Positions 10,622 through 23,082 of a stretch of DNA of 64,000 bases are shown here, piece by piece; the stretch's first letter is position 1; each line of letters begins with the position of its first letter. Source of the stretch: Hepsetus odoe (Eukaryota; Chordata; Actinopteri; Characiformes; Hepsetidae); contig CM029370.1 of NCBI GenBank assembly GCA_017165825.1, forward strand, positions 27,137,459 to 27,201,458. The letters run 5' to 3'. A program made the position numbers and the translations under genes. The notes below the pieces were generated by a model. It did not search any database. It saw nothing but the letters and a program-made list of their open reading frames with translations, and was not told the DNA's origin.

Positions 10622-12449
10622 TATGTTCTCAAAGATAGAAAACCATCCATCACATTTGTCTCTGTGTTCACTGCAGATTCAAGGGTGGCATTCAGACATG
10701 AAAAAAAAAAAAAACAACGAAAAAAGCAACAAGGGCTGGCTCAAACTCTTCATCGGAAAGAAAGTGTGAGCATGTATGATCTCAGTGTCAGGCACTCACC
10801 TGTTTGAGCCCACTCCTTTCATCCAACGAAAACCTGAGAAAGAGTTGCCTTACTCTGAACGGCCCAAGGCCCTTGGTATCCATGTGATTCTCTCAGTTTC
10901 TATACTGTGACACACTTCAGCTCTTATGCTGCGCTTTTAAGTGAAGATAATAAAAAAAATTATGATTTCAAGGTCTGATTCGTCAGTCAGTTGATGCACA
11001 TGCTGGCAGTTAAAGGGGATTTAAACACAGCCTGCTCACCAGGCCGGTTTAGTACTGGACCTATGAATTACAACGTTCTTGTCCTTTTGTCCAGCAGAAT
11101 AGGAAGAATCAGTGATGTATGGATGACAGGGTTAATTTCTCAATAACTAATAGCTATTAACACCTAGTGCAGCAGCACCACCACAACGAAATGATCACAT
11201 GAGCTGTCTCGCAGCTAATTATTGTATTTAAACACTGATGTAAACAACCAAAACAAACGCTCTTTCACAGCTCTGCTTTTCTAAGCAACCACATGAACAG
11301 ACCATGACTCAGGGAGTGCAATAAACAACGCAGAACACTCTTACCTGAATGTGCATGCAGTTATTAGCTATTTTACTAGAACTGCAAGCAGCCTATAAGA
11401 ACTGCTCTAATTAACACTGATCAAAAAGTAGCTTAAAAGGCAGCGTTCGTAAGACTACATGATGCCTACTTAAGCTTTTCATCACAGCCGACATTAACTG
11501 TGCATAAGCCTTTATTAAACATATTCCAACAAGCAAGCTATCAAAAGTGTTATGACAAAAGACACATTTTTTGGACAAATTATTGGATAAATCTTTAATA
11601 AATGTTTACATAGGTTTATGTCAGCTGTCATGAAAGGCTTATGTAGGTGTCCTGTAGAGTAACTGATGTTATAACATGTCACAGGCACCCATAACATGTT
11701 CATTTGTACTGAATTTCCCCATCACTGGTCAAAAACCACATAAACACATCTAAGTGAGATTGCATAACAGCGCTTATAGGAAGCAATTGTGTGAGGTTTC
11801 AGGATGCATTTGCAAAGTGCTAACTGTTTATGGGAAACGTGTCCATTATTTTTGCTTTATAGCTCCTTAATGGCTATTTTGTATAGATAACAGTCTAGGA
11901 AAACACATATTTGAGTCTATTAAATGCCCAGCTTTTCAGTGTGCAGTGTCACTTTTCCTGCATGCCGTCCAGCCCTCATTTGGATCATGTCCAAACACAC
12001 CCCTGCCTGCTGTACACCATGTCAGCACCTACAACACACTTCTGAGCTGTCCCATTATGGCTTCTCCCTTTTTTTTCTTGCTCTCAAGGATTTGCTTTTG
12101 TTGGTATTGTGTTTCAGCATGGCGGGGACAGATGGATGGAGGCCAGGCTGAGGGAGGATTTCTCAACATCCCTTGTGGATCATGACTGCCAGATAAGAAA
12201 TGAAAAAAAAAATGATATGGACATGAAGAGACACACATTTGCACCTTTTTTGTAATTAGCCTTTATGCACTGTTCACTGTTATTATTACAGGTTCTGATC
12301 TTAGCTAATGGTACAGCTTACGAGCGGAAATCGGTCTTGTAACCTTTAAAGCAGTTAAACAAAAGCAGTAAAATGGCAGCACATATATACGCTCAGTGAA
12401 ACTATGGCCTGTAATATTCTGCTTAAATGGTGAGGGGGAAAAATAAGTG
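10622..12449. other. Non-coding DNA
   Basis: An A-run lies near 10701-10714. No gene or clear repeat was recognised in this 1.8 kb. Confidence 0.4.
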
Positions 12450-12800
12450 CTAAGGAACTAAACATTGCTTTTTTTCCCTCCTTTTTTCTTCCCCCAGATC
12501 TTGTGTATATGATGCCTGGGCTGCGAATAATGATATTTTGAAATCAAATCTTACTCCTCTTCGTGGTGGGGGAAGAGTTTCATTAAAATCTTTCATACAT
12601 GCAAATCTCCTCCACAAAAAAAAAAGCCATAGATATTTCTCTCTATTTTTTGCCAACATTTGTGTGAGAAAATCCATGGAAAATCCATCAAATCCTTTCA
12701 AAATCCAATAATATTTGCATAGGGCTTAAAACATGCAAAGTCACTGAATATGAATTAAACTGAAAGCCCCTACTTATGCATTAAAATGGATTTTGAAATG
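12450..12800. promoter_or_regulatory. Candidate CNE with two octamers
   Basis: Repeat-free sequence with octamers on both strands, ATGCAAAT at 12599-12606 and ATTTGCAT at 12713-12720, about 110 bases apart, and the nearby AT-rich sites AATAATGATATTTTG and CATTAAAATC. Short frames overlap with no coding character. The regulatory role is inferred. Confidence 0.33.
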
Positions 12801-13609
12801 CTTGACTCCTACAGGTAAAACCCGGATGAGTCTATCGGTTAAGCGATGGTTGCTGGCGTCCGCCAGATAGACTACCACTGTATCCCTCTGTGAGTGACGG
12901 AATATGCACATTGCCCTCGACTTTGTTCCTTTACTTCAGACGATAGATGTCATGGACTGTATGGAGAGAAAAAAAAGTGGGGGCTTGGGTGCACGTCAAA
13001 GGCTGAAAACATTTCGATGACACCTTCAGTCGCACACACTAACACACGGAGTGGCGCCTTTGTCTTGTGTTTTTCTGAAGACACATCAAGGCCGTGTTAG
13101 TGAAGGCTGAACCATTTGCTCTGTGCCAGCCCCGTAATGACAAACACACACTGGCAACACATTAAGAATTCAACAGGCAATCTATTCAGCAATTAATGAT
13201 GTAGGAAATCAGCCCTCCTGGTGAAGAAGCCACTCGGCAGAAGGAAGCAAACAGGGCTTGTTGCAGCATAGCGCGCTCGCTGTGCCCTTGGGCCCTCTGC
13301 ACTGCCATACTTTCCCCAGTCCACACATTTGTTCTCGCCAAGGCACACGGCAGGCATTGTGCGTGTTCTCTCCTTTGACACTTCAAGGCCACTCATCAAT
13401 GCAGTAAAACTTTGCCCGCGCGGAGTTGTTTAAAACACTTTTTTGGCAGAAAAAACCTCTGTTTTGACCAATTTTGTCAAAGTGGATGGAACACACACAT
13501 GAACAATTCTAGCCTTATACCAGAGCTCAGTGTCCAGCTCTGACCTCGTGCTCCTTTGGTTTTACATTTTTTTAGGATGAGATTTCCACTGACTTCCATT
13601 TCTTCCTCC
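12801..13609. other. Non-coding DNA
   Basis: Mixed composition. The stretch 13190-13430 is moderately GC-rich and could belong to the regulatory-type sequence. No repeat was recognised. Confidence 0.35.
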
Positions 13610-13720
13610 CTGGAGGAAGTTGGGGTTCAGGGTTTTGCTCAGGCATCCAGTGGTTGTGGTGCAGAAGGTGGGATTTGAACCTGTAGGCTTTCAGTCCACT
13701 TGACCACTTGACCACCACCT
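13610..13720 (-). mobile_element. SINE-B fragment (head and body)
   Basis: On the plus strand it reads GGTTCAGGGTTTTGCTCAGG, CCAGTGGTTGTGGTGCAGA, GGTGGGATTTGAACCTG and GACCACCACCT. That is the reverse of the SINE-B head with its B-box. The tail is missing. Confidence 0.75.
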
Positions 13721-14701
13721 CTTGAAGTTTTTTAAGTTCAGATTTTATGCCTGCTGTCTGAGGTGGTGTTAATCGATGCCCTCCAAGGACAGGAGGCATG
13801 ACAAGAAGTTTAACCAGCCCACCCTGCTCTTTGCCTTCTCCTCATCTGCTTGCCAACTGAACTGTTTCCTCGTGCCATCACACTCATAATTATTTGCTAC
13901 ACATGCAGAGTTTCTTGGCATAGTGGTTTGGTACTTAACCCTTCTTATTTGATCATATTCTTACTCTTTGTCATTTGATCTTATTTTACCACTCTCCTTT
14001 ACCATCTGCTACTCTGCACTTCTTCACAAACAGGGTAGGGTTGACAATACATGTAACAGCACCAACACAAGATATCAAAGGTATCAAATTATTTTATTCA
14101 TGCAATTTGAACTCTCTGTTGTCGCTGGGACTGGCTTCGCAACAACCACGCTCTGCATGATAGCCTTCCAGAAGATTTACAAACATTGCAAGGATTATTT
14201 CTCCTCTCTAGGCGCAGGGGCCAGAGTGTTTTGGCCTTTAGGAACTCAGGCATTACAAAACTTAAAAAGGTGTCTGGGGTTGTTGGCGATGTTATGATTT
14301 TGTTGTTGACAAAGGTTTAGAGATCCAGGTCTGTACATGTTTAAAATACTGTATTTGCATTTTTTACCACCCTTTAAGTCACTTACACTGCTCAGCACAC
14401 AAACCGCCAACAACCCAGTCACCCGGAAAGCTGCATCATGCATAATTAGTTTTAGAAGATTAACTAAAATTGTGGCATACAACGTATCTCTGGCTTCAGA
14501 TGAACTTGTACAGTTGAGAAATGTCTGTTCCAGATGCTAAATAATGTCACCTTGCTTTGTTAGTTTAGCTTTGGCTGTGTCAAGAGCGGCTATAGGCTTG
14601 GCAAGACTGTTGATCCCGAATAAAAAAGCTAATTTCCACTTACAGGACTTGTGTTTTTGGACACTTTTTATAAATAGCTTTTATATACTTCTTTTTATTG
14701 A
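13721..14701. other. Non-coding DNA
   Basis: A 109-residue frame at 13968-14297 has no recognisable domain and no splice context. I treat it as chance. Confidence 0.35.
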
Positions 14702-14890
14702 GGCAGTGGTGGACTAGTGTTTAAGGACTAGGCCCAGGATTGAAAGGACATGGGTTGGAACCGCAGACCCATAGGTTTCCCTAAGTTACCCTTGAGCAAG
14801 GTACCGTTCCCATCACTGCTCCCTGGATGCTTTAAATAGCTGCACTTTGTTGTATTTTGTTGTGGTTCACTGTGTTACACAATGACTTTC
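14702..14890 (+). mobile_element. SINE-A copy
   Basis: The head GGCAGTGGTGGACTAGTG is followed by GTTACCCTTGAGCAAGGTAC, CCCATCACTGCTCCCTGGA and a shortened TTGTTGTGGTTCACTGTG tail. The B-box is mutated (GGGTTGGAACC). Confidence 0.87.
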
Positions 14891-15107
14891 TTGCTGAAGT
14901 CTGATTTTCCTTTTAAAAGGGCAGGCAGTTCAGGTGCTGTTAGAGCTGATGACCATCACAGGTGTACAATCTAAAGTGGAAAAACAAATGCTGGAATAGG
15001 AAACTAGTTTCAGCGCTTTTAATGTCAAATCAGAAGCAATTCATTCAAGACAGAAGAGACAGTTCAATCTTTTGTTTTCTGTTTATTCACATTTTACCTC
15101 TTTATTT

Positions 15108-15370
15108 GAAAGTGAAAGTGACAACCCTTGTCATTGCGAGGTCACAGCACAGCACAGGACACGTGAACCACAACGAAACTGGACCTCTGCATTTAACCCA
15201 TGCACACAAACACCGTGCAGCAGTGAGCAGCTATTGAAAGCGCCCGGGGAGCAGTGATGGGGACGGTACCTTGCTCAACAGTACCACAGGGCAACCTACT
15301 TGTGAGGGAATTGATCCCACAATCTTCCGATGCGGGGGCAACCCCCTCACCACTAGGCTACCGCTGCCCC
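15108..15370 (-). mobile_element. SINE-A copy, full length, with probable target duplication
   Basis: On the plus strand it runs from GAAAGTGAAAGTGACAACCC through CCTCTGCATTTAACCCATGC, GCGCCCGGGGAGCAGTGATG and GGTACCTTGCTCAA to CACTAGGCTACCGCTGCCCC. The 8-mer TTTATTTG lies at both edges (15101-15108 and 15373-15380), fitting a target-site duplication. Confidence 0.9.
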
Positions 15371-15380
15371 AATTTATTTG

Positions 15381-17256
15381 CTTATGTAATTAAAATGCTT
15401 TTCTGCATTTTACTGGTTCCTGCAATTCTGATGCTCGAACAGACACCTTTTCTGCTTCCAGCATCTTTTGGTTTTACAGTTTCTGGCCTCCTGTGCATTT
15501 CCTCTGTAGACACAGTGACAGTGCAGGCTTTAGGCTCTAGGCCCAATGACCTCTTGCCTGCTTTTTTCGCCATGTCACTCACAGCACATTCCTAACGCTT
15601 TTAGCATGAGGTCACTCTTTACTGCTCCAGTGGAGGATGAAAAGTCCTACTGTACCCCTAAGTATGTAGAAACGTTCTCCGGGACACTTTACTGTTCTCT
15701 GAGGAGGGATTAGTTTCAGGGTTGACAGCTTTTGAGACTAAAGAAAGTGAAAAAAAACACAAAGAAAAATGCTCCTCTGTGCAGGTATTTGGCTCAAGGC
15801 CTTAAAGTAGGAGGGGAAATGAACCTTGAAGAGTGCTTCAGGTGAACACTTGCTTTCTTAAACAAGTTAGAGTCCAGAAAAACAGAAATGAGTGACAATT
15901 AGTGCCCCGAAACAACCCAGCAATTATGAGAGCTATTCGTGCGCAGTGGCAGGGTTTAAAGCGTGCCAATAAATCACGTGCTTCCATCGGTTCTACTCCA
16001 AGCGACAACAAGTCACCGAAAAACTTTTAATTAATGGAGTGTGTATTGTTTTTAACGTATGATCAAAATTAATCAGCCCTCAATTTAACATATTAAAACC
16101 AAATTAATCATGTGAAAAGGCAAATGATGCTTGACACAGCTCCAGCTGTGCTGAGCCATTGTTTTCCCCCTCGTGCTCCTCTCTTCAGGGGGACATTAGT
16201 AAACTGTGCTTTCGCGTCAGTTCTGTTACTGTCACACCAGCGAACACAGCACTGCTTTACTTTATTAACTTCTGGGGGATTGTTCAGTTTAATAAGCTAA
16301 TGAATAGCAGTGCCACATTCAAGTTGTTGGGTTACATGATGTTATCGTTTAAAGTTTTATTTTAAGGATTTTTTGTGCAGTGCCTTAGTAGAACCAACCT
16401 GGTCTCCTTAAAGAACCCTTTAATGGTTCTTATTTTTGGAATCCAGGTGTGTGATTTCTTTATCCGAAATGTAAAGTTTCCAACAACCCATATATTGGTA
16501 CAAATCTAAACATTTCATCCAAACTTATTGCTTTTAAGAAGTTTTTCATTTCTTTTTCAGACATGGGGATTCTTGTCTATGGCATCAGCACTTAAAAAAC
16601 CTTAGAATCCGTAGCAATAAAAGGCTTTTGGACTCGTAACAATGGTGGAACCTCCTTGTGAAATTAAACCATTTTGAAAATATTTTTTAAAATTTTCTTC
16701 AGTATTACATTTTTTTTGGAAGGGTGCTTTTAAGAGAAAGACCAAAGGCCACCATACTTTCAAAACACTGGGAAAATAGTTCTTAATATTTGTGCATGGT
16801 GGATATGTTGTAAGAATACTGACAAACATGGTCAGCACATGAAGAATATTGAATTATTGCAGCTATAAAGAGAGCATGTATAGTCTGCCTTAAATGGATG
16901 CTGTATGGATTATTAAATGGTCAGATTGCAAACGGTTGCATAAAAAAGGATGAAAAAAGTGATCGTGAATGAGGTGAGTCGTGAATTGTCCTAACCAATA
17001 GGCTCAGAAAGGATCGAAGGTGGGAGGTATTTTGTGCTTAATTTTGCACAATTCATGTGGTCCCTACCCAGCTATTGTTATTTAAAAAATCCAGTCTTAG
17101 CAGTGATTAACTCCTTCAGCCCAAAGCTGAAATCTATTTCTGGATCAAACATTTACAAATGTCAAATATCAAATCATGCTCACTAACACTACTTTAAAGT
17201 GCCAAGCAGCTGCTTACACTGTGTGAGCATCTACTTGGCAATGTTGAGGATGACTT
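15381..17256. other. Non-coding DNA with a GGTTCT-type MITE fragment
   Basis: No gene is visible. Around 16390-16442 the bases AAAGAACCCTTTAATGGTTC resemble a small fish DNA-transposon family also hinted at 46260-46400 and 63334-63366. The tract 15900-16330 is repeat-free with AT-core sites such as AATTAATCA and could be regulatory. Confidence 0.35.
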
Positions 17257-17568
17257 TGCAGACGGTGGCAGTGTAGCACTGTTGCATCACAGTGAGATCC
17301 AGGGTTCGATTCCCAGATGGGACAGTCCGGGTCCTTTGTTTGTGGAGTTTGCATGTTCTCCCTGTGTCTGAGTTTGTTTCCTCTGGGAGCTCCGGTTTCC
17401 TCCCACCGTCCAAATACCTGCACGTCAGGTGGATTGGAGATGCTAAAGGGTGTGTATATGAATGTGTTTATGTGTGTGTCTGCTCCTTTTGCCTTGTGAG
17501 CACTGGGATAGGCTTCAGCACCCCTGTCACCTCAGTCAGGATAAGAAGTTAAGAAAATGGATAGATGC
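17257..17568 (+). mobile_element. SINE-C copy, full length
   Basis: The tRNA-like head with B-box GGGTTCGATTCCC leads into GGACAGTCCGGGTCCTTTG, GTGGAGTTTGCATGTTCTCC, GGTTTCCTCCCACCGTCC and GGTGGATTGGAGATGCTAAA. The LINE-type tail reads GAGCACTGGGATAGGCTTCA, GCACCCCTGTCACC and ATGGATAGATG. This is the most complete copy of the family here. Confidence 0.9.
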
Positions 17569-18536
17569 GCTTGGAATTTAATGTTTTAAAGCTATGAATG
17601 TCTTTCTGACAAAGTTACAGATTAACTGTTGAGGCTCTCTGGCACAGATTCAGGGCTGCAAATGAAGAACAATAACTTTTGTAAAAGATTTAGGGTTGTG
17701 CATGATGCTGCTCCAACAGTGGGTAGAATTAAGGTTAATGCTGAGTTCAAACCGATGCATTTCACCAGCAGTTTTTAGAGCAGGTTTTTAAAAAAAGTTA
17801 CAAAAGATTGTTTCCAAAATTGATTAAAATAAAGTTGTCAGATAATGTATAGTGCTTGTTTCAGAGCGACATCCATTTAATTAAAAAAATGCAATGGATT
17901 TTGCAATTTTTTGTTTTTGATATGTTTCATATAAGAGATTTAAATGAAAATCTCAGTGTTAAAGCCAATTATTCTTACAGGATTAGCACGTACAGAGCAG
18001 TGAAAATAACTGTTTACATAGTTTACATCACCGTTGTGAAAAAGTAAATGCCCTTGATTACTGTGCCTCTTTTAAACAGCAACAAACTCCATCCAAATAG
18101 CTTCTATACGTGTAGAACTTTCCCTTCACTATTGAAAAACTACAGCTCAGTGTTTTTCTCTTGTGGCATTTAGCCAAACTGTGGGGCTTTCATGCACAGA
18201 TTTAACACTTGAGGGTCTGAGCTCATTATTTATTACATTTGCTCTGTTATTTCAGGTGTTGCTATAGTAATATGGATCTACAGATACGAGAACAGGGACA
18301 GTCTCCTGCTACTGCATTAAAAGCTGCATAATTTCAGATTTTGAAAGTGATTCGTGATTAGTGATAAAGTGCCACCCTTCTGAGCCAAAAAAAAGAGTAA
18401 GCCTCTAACTTGCACCCTTCCTGAGATATGTAGTTTGAAGTATCCAACATTCCTTAATGCTGATGTTGTCTTGGGAAGGTTAAGTTCCTAGCAGTACATC
18501 TCGTGGGGTGTAGTGCTTGGACCAGGCCACTCCAAC
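17569..18536. other. Non-coding DNA
   Basis: AT-rich without a recognisable gene or repeat. Confidence 0.4.
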
Positions 18537-18780
18537 GGGGCAGCGTTGGCCTAGTGGTTAGGGAGTTGCCCTGCATCGGAAGCTTGTGGGTTCAATTCCC
18601 TCAAAAAGTAGGTTGCCCTGAGGTACCCCTGAGCAAGGTACCGTCCCTGTCACTGCTCCCCGGGTGCTTTCAATAGCTGCATGGTGTTTGTGTGCATGGG
18701 TTAAAAGCAGAGGTCCAATTTTGTTGTGGTTCATGGTGTGCAGTGCTGTGACCTCGCAATGACAAGGGTTGTCACTTTCA
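18537..18780 (+). mobile_element. SINE-A copy, full length and well preserved
   Basis: It starts GGGGCAGCGTTGGCCTAGTG, has the B-box GTGGGTTCAATTCCC, then GAGCAAGGTACCGTCCC, TCACTGCTCCCCGGGTGCTT, CAATGACAAGGGTTGTCAC and TTTCA. It is in the opposite orientation to the copy at 15108, and the two could pair as an inverted repeat about 3.2 kb apart. Confidence 0.92.
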
Positions 18781-18967
18781 CGTTCAAAAAGTTCTGAAGT
18801 GGACTTGTTCTTGTGCTTCTTATGCCCTGCCACCACCATGTTTGACTGTATGTTTTATGATTTATGATTTATGTTGTGTTACACCAGATGTAATGGAAAC
18901 CTTGCCTTCAAATATTAATCAATTTACTGAATATTATTCTGAAAGGCTTGGGGGTTCATCAGGGCAA

Positions 18968-19125
18968 ATATAGTGCTGATAGTCTAGTGATTTGACTTGC
19001 AAATGGACCACGAGGTTGCAGGTTCAAATCCCACCACCCCCATTACCACAATTGGGTTCCTGAGCGAAACACTCAACCCCAAGTTGTTGTAATCAGGAAC
19101 AGCTCTGGATAACGGTATCTGTTAA
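18968..19125 (+). mobile_element. SINE-B copy, degenerate
   Basis: The head (AGTGCTGATAGTCTAGTGAT) and the B-box (GGTTCAAATCC) are followed by GGGTTCCTGAGCGAAACACT, CAGCTCTGGATAACGG and ATCTGTTAAATGGC, a decayed version of the family tail. Confidence 0.75.
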
Positions 19126-20539
19126 ATGGCATCAATGAAATACACTATTTTTATGTTCCTTTATGTTACCTTTTTTCCAAACTTACATCCCTACCTTGCC
19201 CAGACTCCAATGTTGACAAAGTTATCTAAAACAAGCATGGTATGAAGTTTTATATACATGTATACATGTTTGTCTGGATTTTCTTGGTATTTCTGGGTGT
19301 GTCTAGTATAACTGATCTCAATTTATGAATAATTTGGTTGATGGGTTGGTAGAAGTTTTTCATTAAATAAATGAAATGATTGTTCAAAAGCCCAATGTGT
19401 TTATTCTGGTCTACATCAAATCTGAAATTAGCAGATTAGAATAAATGAAGTGTAAAATCTGCAAACATAGGAAAACAAATGCATAGTTTTATGATGACAG
19501 TAGCTGTTATAACCCTGTATTCTGTACTTAACTGAAAAGTACTGCAAAACATTAGTTGGGCAGTTTTCCACCAAAACAGGTTGACTAACTTTGTTTCTTT
19601 CTCTTGCTGAACGTGCTTTGAACTAGCCACAGAAACAGAAGATATCTGCATGCCTAATAATTATTACCCAATTTCCGCTAGTTTCAGGCGAGCTCTCATT
19701 GAGAAAAAAGGCTCAGTAGTGCAAGTGATTGAATGCATGGTGTACCCTGACTCGGTGCGCTGTCAAAGAAGTGAGTGAGGCAGATAAGAATCGGCTGATT
19801 GGTAGATTAGTAGTGATGAATGGGCTGTTTGATAAGCTAAACTTGGGCCTGCAGGGATGATCAGATAAGCCTCTCTTTCACTCCAGGAGTGTTCAGCAGC
19901 CCAAAGGCTGCCTGCCTAAATGCATTGCTTCATATGGCACTGAGACTCTTAGGTTGACATAAACTGAAATACAGACTTGAGTAGACGCCTTAAAGAAATA
20001 CAGCATTTTTCAACCTAATCACTATCTGCTGCATATGAAGTGCATGGCCTGTTAGCCTAGATGGTGGTTGGGATGTGAAACACTCTGCTTAGTAAAAGAA
20101 TGGACCACCTTTTGATTCAAAGCAGTAGAAACCATTGGGCAGCTGTGGTACCAGTTGTGGAGGCATGTTAACGTGCTGCTAGATTAGCTCTGCTACTGAC
20201 AATACTTTGCAGTCTTGGGATGCAGCTGATGAGCCATCATTTAATTTAGTATAATCTTTAAACCCATGTTGCCTTTAAACCCATTTGCTCCATGTGATTC
20301 ATCAAGAGTGAGCGATCATTTTGATCACTTTGTTCCACGTGTTAGTTTAACAAAGAAACTCAAACAGAAGTCAAGAAAAGTGTGGAACCCACCGCATGTC
20401 ATACTTTTATTCCAGTTTGTCAAGTGTGTCCACTGCTTTATGGTAAACTTAATGATAAAGGCGGGGGAAACCTTTATTGATGGTGCGTGATTGAAAGCTT
20501 CCTATTTTGAAATGTAAATTCACTTAGGTGGAGTGGAGG
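19126..20539. other. Non-coding DNA
   Basis: No gene was recognised. The interval 19660-19960 is mixed in composition and may be regulatory. Confidence 0.35.
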
Positions 20540-21060
20540 CACAGATAAAGGGGCTGGTGCTCTCGCGGGACTGCACTCGCGATCGCAGCGTGAACTGAGG
20601 CACGTCAGGTGGCTTGATGAATCCGCGGGGAGGCTGCACCTCAACATCCAGTCTGGCTCAGATCATCATCCCCTCGTCCTTATTCTGTCAGCGCCATTGA
20701 TGAGGCTGTCAGGGGCGCTGCTCGTTTGAGGCTTGCGTCTCCTTCCTTTGCATATGCACAACAAGGGGAGGAAAGCAGGGGGGAGGGTGGGTGGGTAAGA
20801 TATTGAGAAAGCAGGGGGAGGTAAGAGGCAAGGCAGGTGCTGAGAGGGAGACACCATGGGGAATAGCATCTGAGGATGAGGACATGAAGTGCACTCCCAC
20901 AGGAGTTGGAGAAGCAGGAGCCGAGGAGCAGAGAGAAGCGCCAGCAGCCTGGAGCCCCTCTAAGGCAACTTGGAGGGAGGGCGCTGCGTTCCTGTAATCA
21001 CAAAGTTTAGCTGGAGCAATGTGAACATTTGGGAGGGGTGAGGAAGGTGAAGGGGGGAAG
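20540..21060. promoter_or_regulatory. Candidate regulatory tract, CpG-rich at its left end
   Basis: Roughly ten CpGs fall within 20558-20650 (for example CTCGCGATCGCAGCG and TCCGCGGGG), whereas most of the window is CpG-poor. The rest is GA-rich on the plus strand. Overlapping frames on both strands give Ser/Pro-rich products with no known domain. It could be an enhancer or a distal promoter; the sequence alone cannot decide. Confidence 0.33.
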
Positions 21061-21504
21061 CAAAGATATGAAATCCTTCTCAAAGCGATTTGAGCGTGCT
21101 CTAAACAGTGGGAGGCAACTCAGAGTTGTAGTAAGGAGCCAGCCACACTTGTTTTTTGTTTTTTTTGTGGGGGGTGCATAATTACACTCATTTTAACAAA
21201 AACTGTTGCAATCGTGGATTTAGCATCATAGACTTCAGGTAGTGGTTAATTTTTGCAAACAAAAGTTCACTTTGAGTAAACTTTGACAAAAAAACCCCAA
21301 AAAAACAGAATGACTGCTTTAACAGTGCTGGTGTCTGAATGGTGGGGTCCTTCATTTAGCAGTGGAAGAGACCTTCCTCCATGAGAAGATGGTAAAGTAT
21401 CAAAAACAAGTAAAGGTGTGAGGCCGTAAATGGAAGAAATACCTGAGCATACTGAGTAAACTCATTGTGGACATAGCAAATACTTACTTCTTGGATTCAC
21501 TCAT
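21061..21504. other. Non-coding DNA
   Basis: A T-run followed by GGGGGG lies near 21151-21175. No gene recognised. Confidence 0.4.
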
Positions 21505-21580
21505 CTATCCATTCAGCCATCCATCCATCATCTGGGCTGCTTATCCTGACCAGGGTTGCAGGGGTGCTGGAGCCTATAGA
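21505..21580 (-). mobile_element. LINE-type tail of SINE-C, isolated
   Basis: The plus strand reads CCATCCATCCATCATCTGGG, TGCTTATCCTGACCAGGGTT and GCAGGGGTGCTGGAGCCTAT. This is the reverse of the tail that ends SINE-C at 17257. No head is present. Confidence 0.75.
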
Positions 21581-21692
21581 TTATAGGACAAAACACAATT
21601 AAAAATCCTGGAGAAGTCTGAAGGAGAATACAAATGAGAATAAATTTTTTTCTGCTTGATCATCAAACAGATGTCTGTCCCTGCTAACAATT

Positions 21693-21918
21693 AGGAGCAG
21701 TGGGGGCCTAGTGGTTAAGGACCACGATGTAACTTTGTAGATTGAGTTCCATACCCATAGGTAACAATGAGGTACCCTTGAACAAGGTACCACCCTCGAC
21801 ACTGCTCCTAGATCACTGGATGAAGGGCTGCCTGCTGATACACTGTGTATGGGTTAAATGCAGAGTAAGTATTTCTTTGTGGTGCAAGTGTTTATAATGA
21901 CAAAAATAGTCACTTTCA
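21693..21918 (+). mobile_element. SINE-A copy, diverged
   Basis: AGGAGCAGTGGGGGCCTAGT, GGTACCCTTGAACAAGGTAC, ACACTGCTCC, GTATGGGTTAAATGCAGAGT and AGTCACTTTCA occur in family order. The B-box is altered (GATTGAGTTCC). Confidence 0.85.
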
Positions 21919-22329
21919 ATAGTAGATGATGGAGGGACATCCTACTCACTCAGAAAGAGTGAGGCCAATTATGCAATCTGGATGGCTTGGGATTGAAGCC
22001 ATAATCTCCTGATTAAAGAGCCAGAGCTTACACAGTTGGGCCACTTGGGAGCCCTAGCATTACATGTTACATTTATATACCTTAACAATTTGAGCTTACA
22101 AGGCTGAGCTCAGCTAACATTATTTTCTCTGGTGTCTCACATTCTTTGTAGCCCCAGCTTACATGCTAAAACATTAATATGGAGTCAGTGGTAAGTCATT
22201 GCTGTCACCCTGGCTGGTTTTATGCCATTCTTTAAATCTGGCACAAGTGATAGCAAACTACAAGATTTCCAATGTGAGCAAGACAAGAAGTCGACTCTTT
22301 GTCCACACAGGAAATGATAGAGGATGTTG
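21919..22329. other. Non-coding DNA, possible unclassified SINE remnant
   Basis: The part at 21960-22055 (GCTTGGGATTGAAGCCATAA, then TTGGGCCACTTGGGAG) looks like a tRNA-like head on the minus strand, but I could not place it in the families here. Confidence 0.3.
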
Positions 22330-22645
22330 GAGGTTGATGTTCTGGAGTTGCCATAAAAAAGAATCCCTAATTAGCCTCCCAGCCGGGGGGCTGCCGATGC
22401 AGAGCTGTTACAGAGCCCAGGACCTTCGGGCCAAGGGCCAGTGTTAATGATCTCAAACACACAGAGCGCAGGGGGCTCTGATTAGCAGCCCTCACTAAAT
22501 GCAGCACACTGGGGGTGACAACGGGGCCCTGTCCCCTCTCTCATCCCAGCAGGACGACTCGAACGTTAGCGTAACAAGAGCCCCCTAATTAGACCCCGAC
22601 ACCTTGCAAAGGCCCGCCATTAATATTCATCATCTTCTGTGGGCT
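22330..22645. promoter_or_regulatory. Candidate CNE with paired TAATTA sites
   Basis: Repeat-free and mixed, with homeodomain-type TAATTA sites at 22368-22373 and 22586-22591 and TTAATATTCATCAT at its right end. Between them lie GC-rich stretches such as GGGGGCTCTGATTAGCAGCC, and GGGGCTCTGATTAG-like cores suggest further homeobox sites. There is no coding character. The function is inferred. Confidence 0.38.
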
Positions 22646-23082
22646 GCAGTTCCAATTGCACTGCATGCAGAGACTGCATGGGATCAACCCACCTGGACCA
22701 GTGACAGAAAGGATGGGAGAGATGAAAGTGCAAGAACAAGGAAGATGGAGGGAGGGAAGAGGGGTTCATATTAGAAATCCCTGAGAGCAGGTGTACGGGG
22801 AGGCAGTCCTTTTTCTTTAGGGATTATTGCTAGAATGTTATCACTGTTGGAAGAAAACCGCAAGTCATTACAATTGACATTGACTGAAGAGATGGAAAAA
22901 CAATGCAACAAAATAATGATGAGCTTTTATGATACTGTCATCGTTGCATCTTGTCACCATGTATTTAAATTTAAACATTTAGCAGAAAATAAAAAAAATA
23001 TATATGCTACTAAAGATGCTACTACTCTACAGTCCAGATAACAGATTTCAGTCAGGATGCTGTATGAAATAAATAAATAATT
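22646..23082. other. Non-coding DNA
   Basis: No gene was recognised. A short 68-residue frame at 22835-23041 is AT-rich and unsupported. Confidence 0.4.

Noticed and set aside
13968..14297. 109-residue plus-strand frame
   Set aside because: Unfamiliar product; two other phases are also open nearby, and there is no supporting context.
17257..17340. Possible tRNA gene, because of clear A- and B-box sequence (also in the other SINE heads)
   Set aside because: The head continues into a SINE body and the cloverleaf is not maintained; these are tRNA-derived SINEs.
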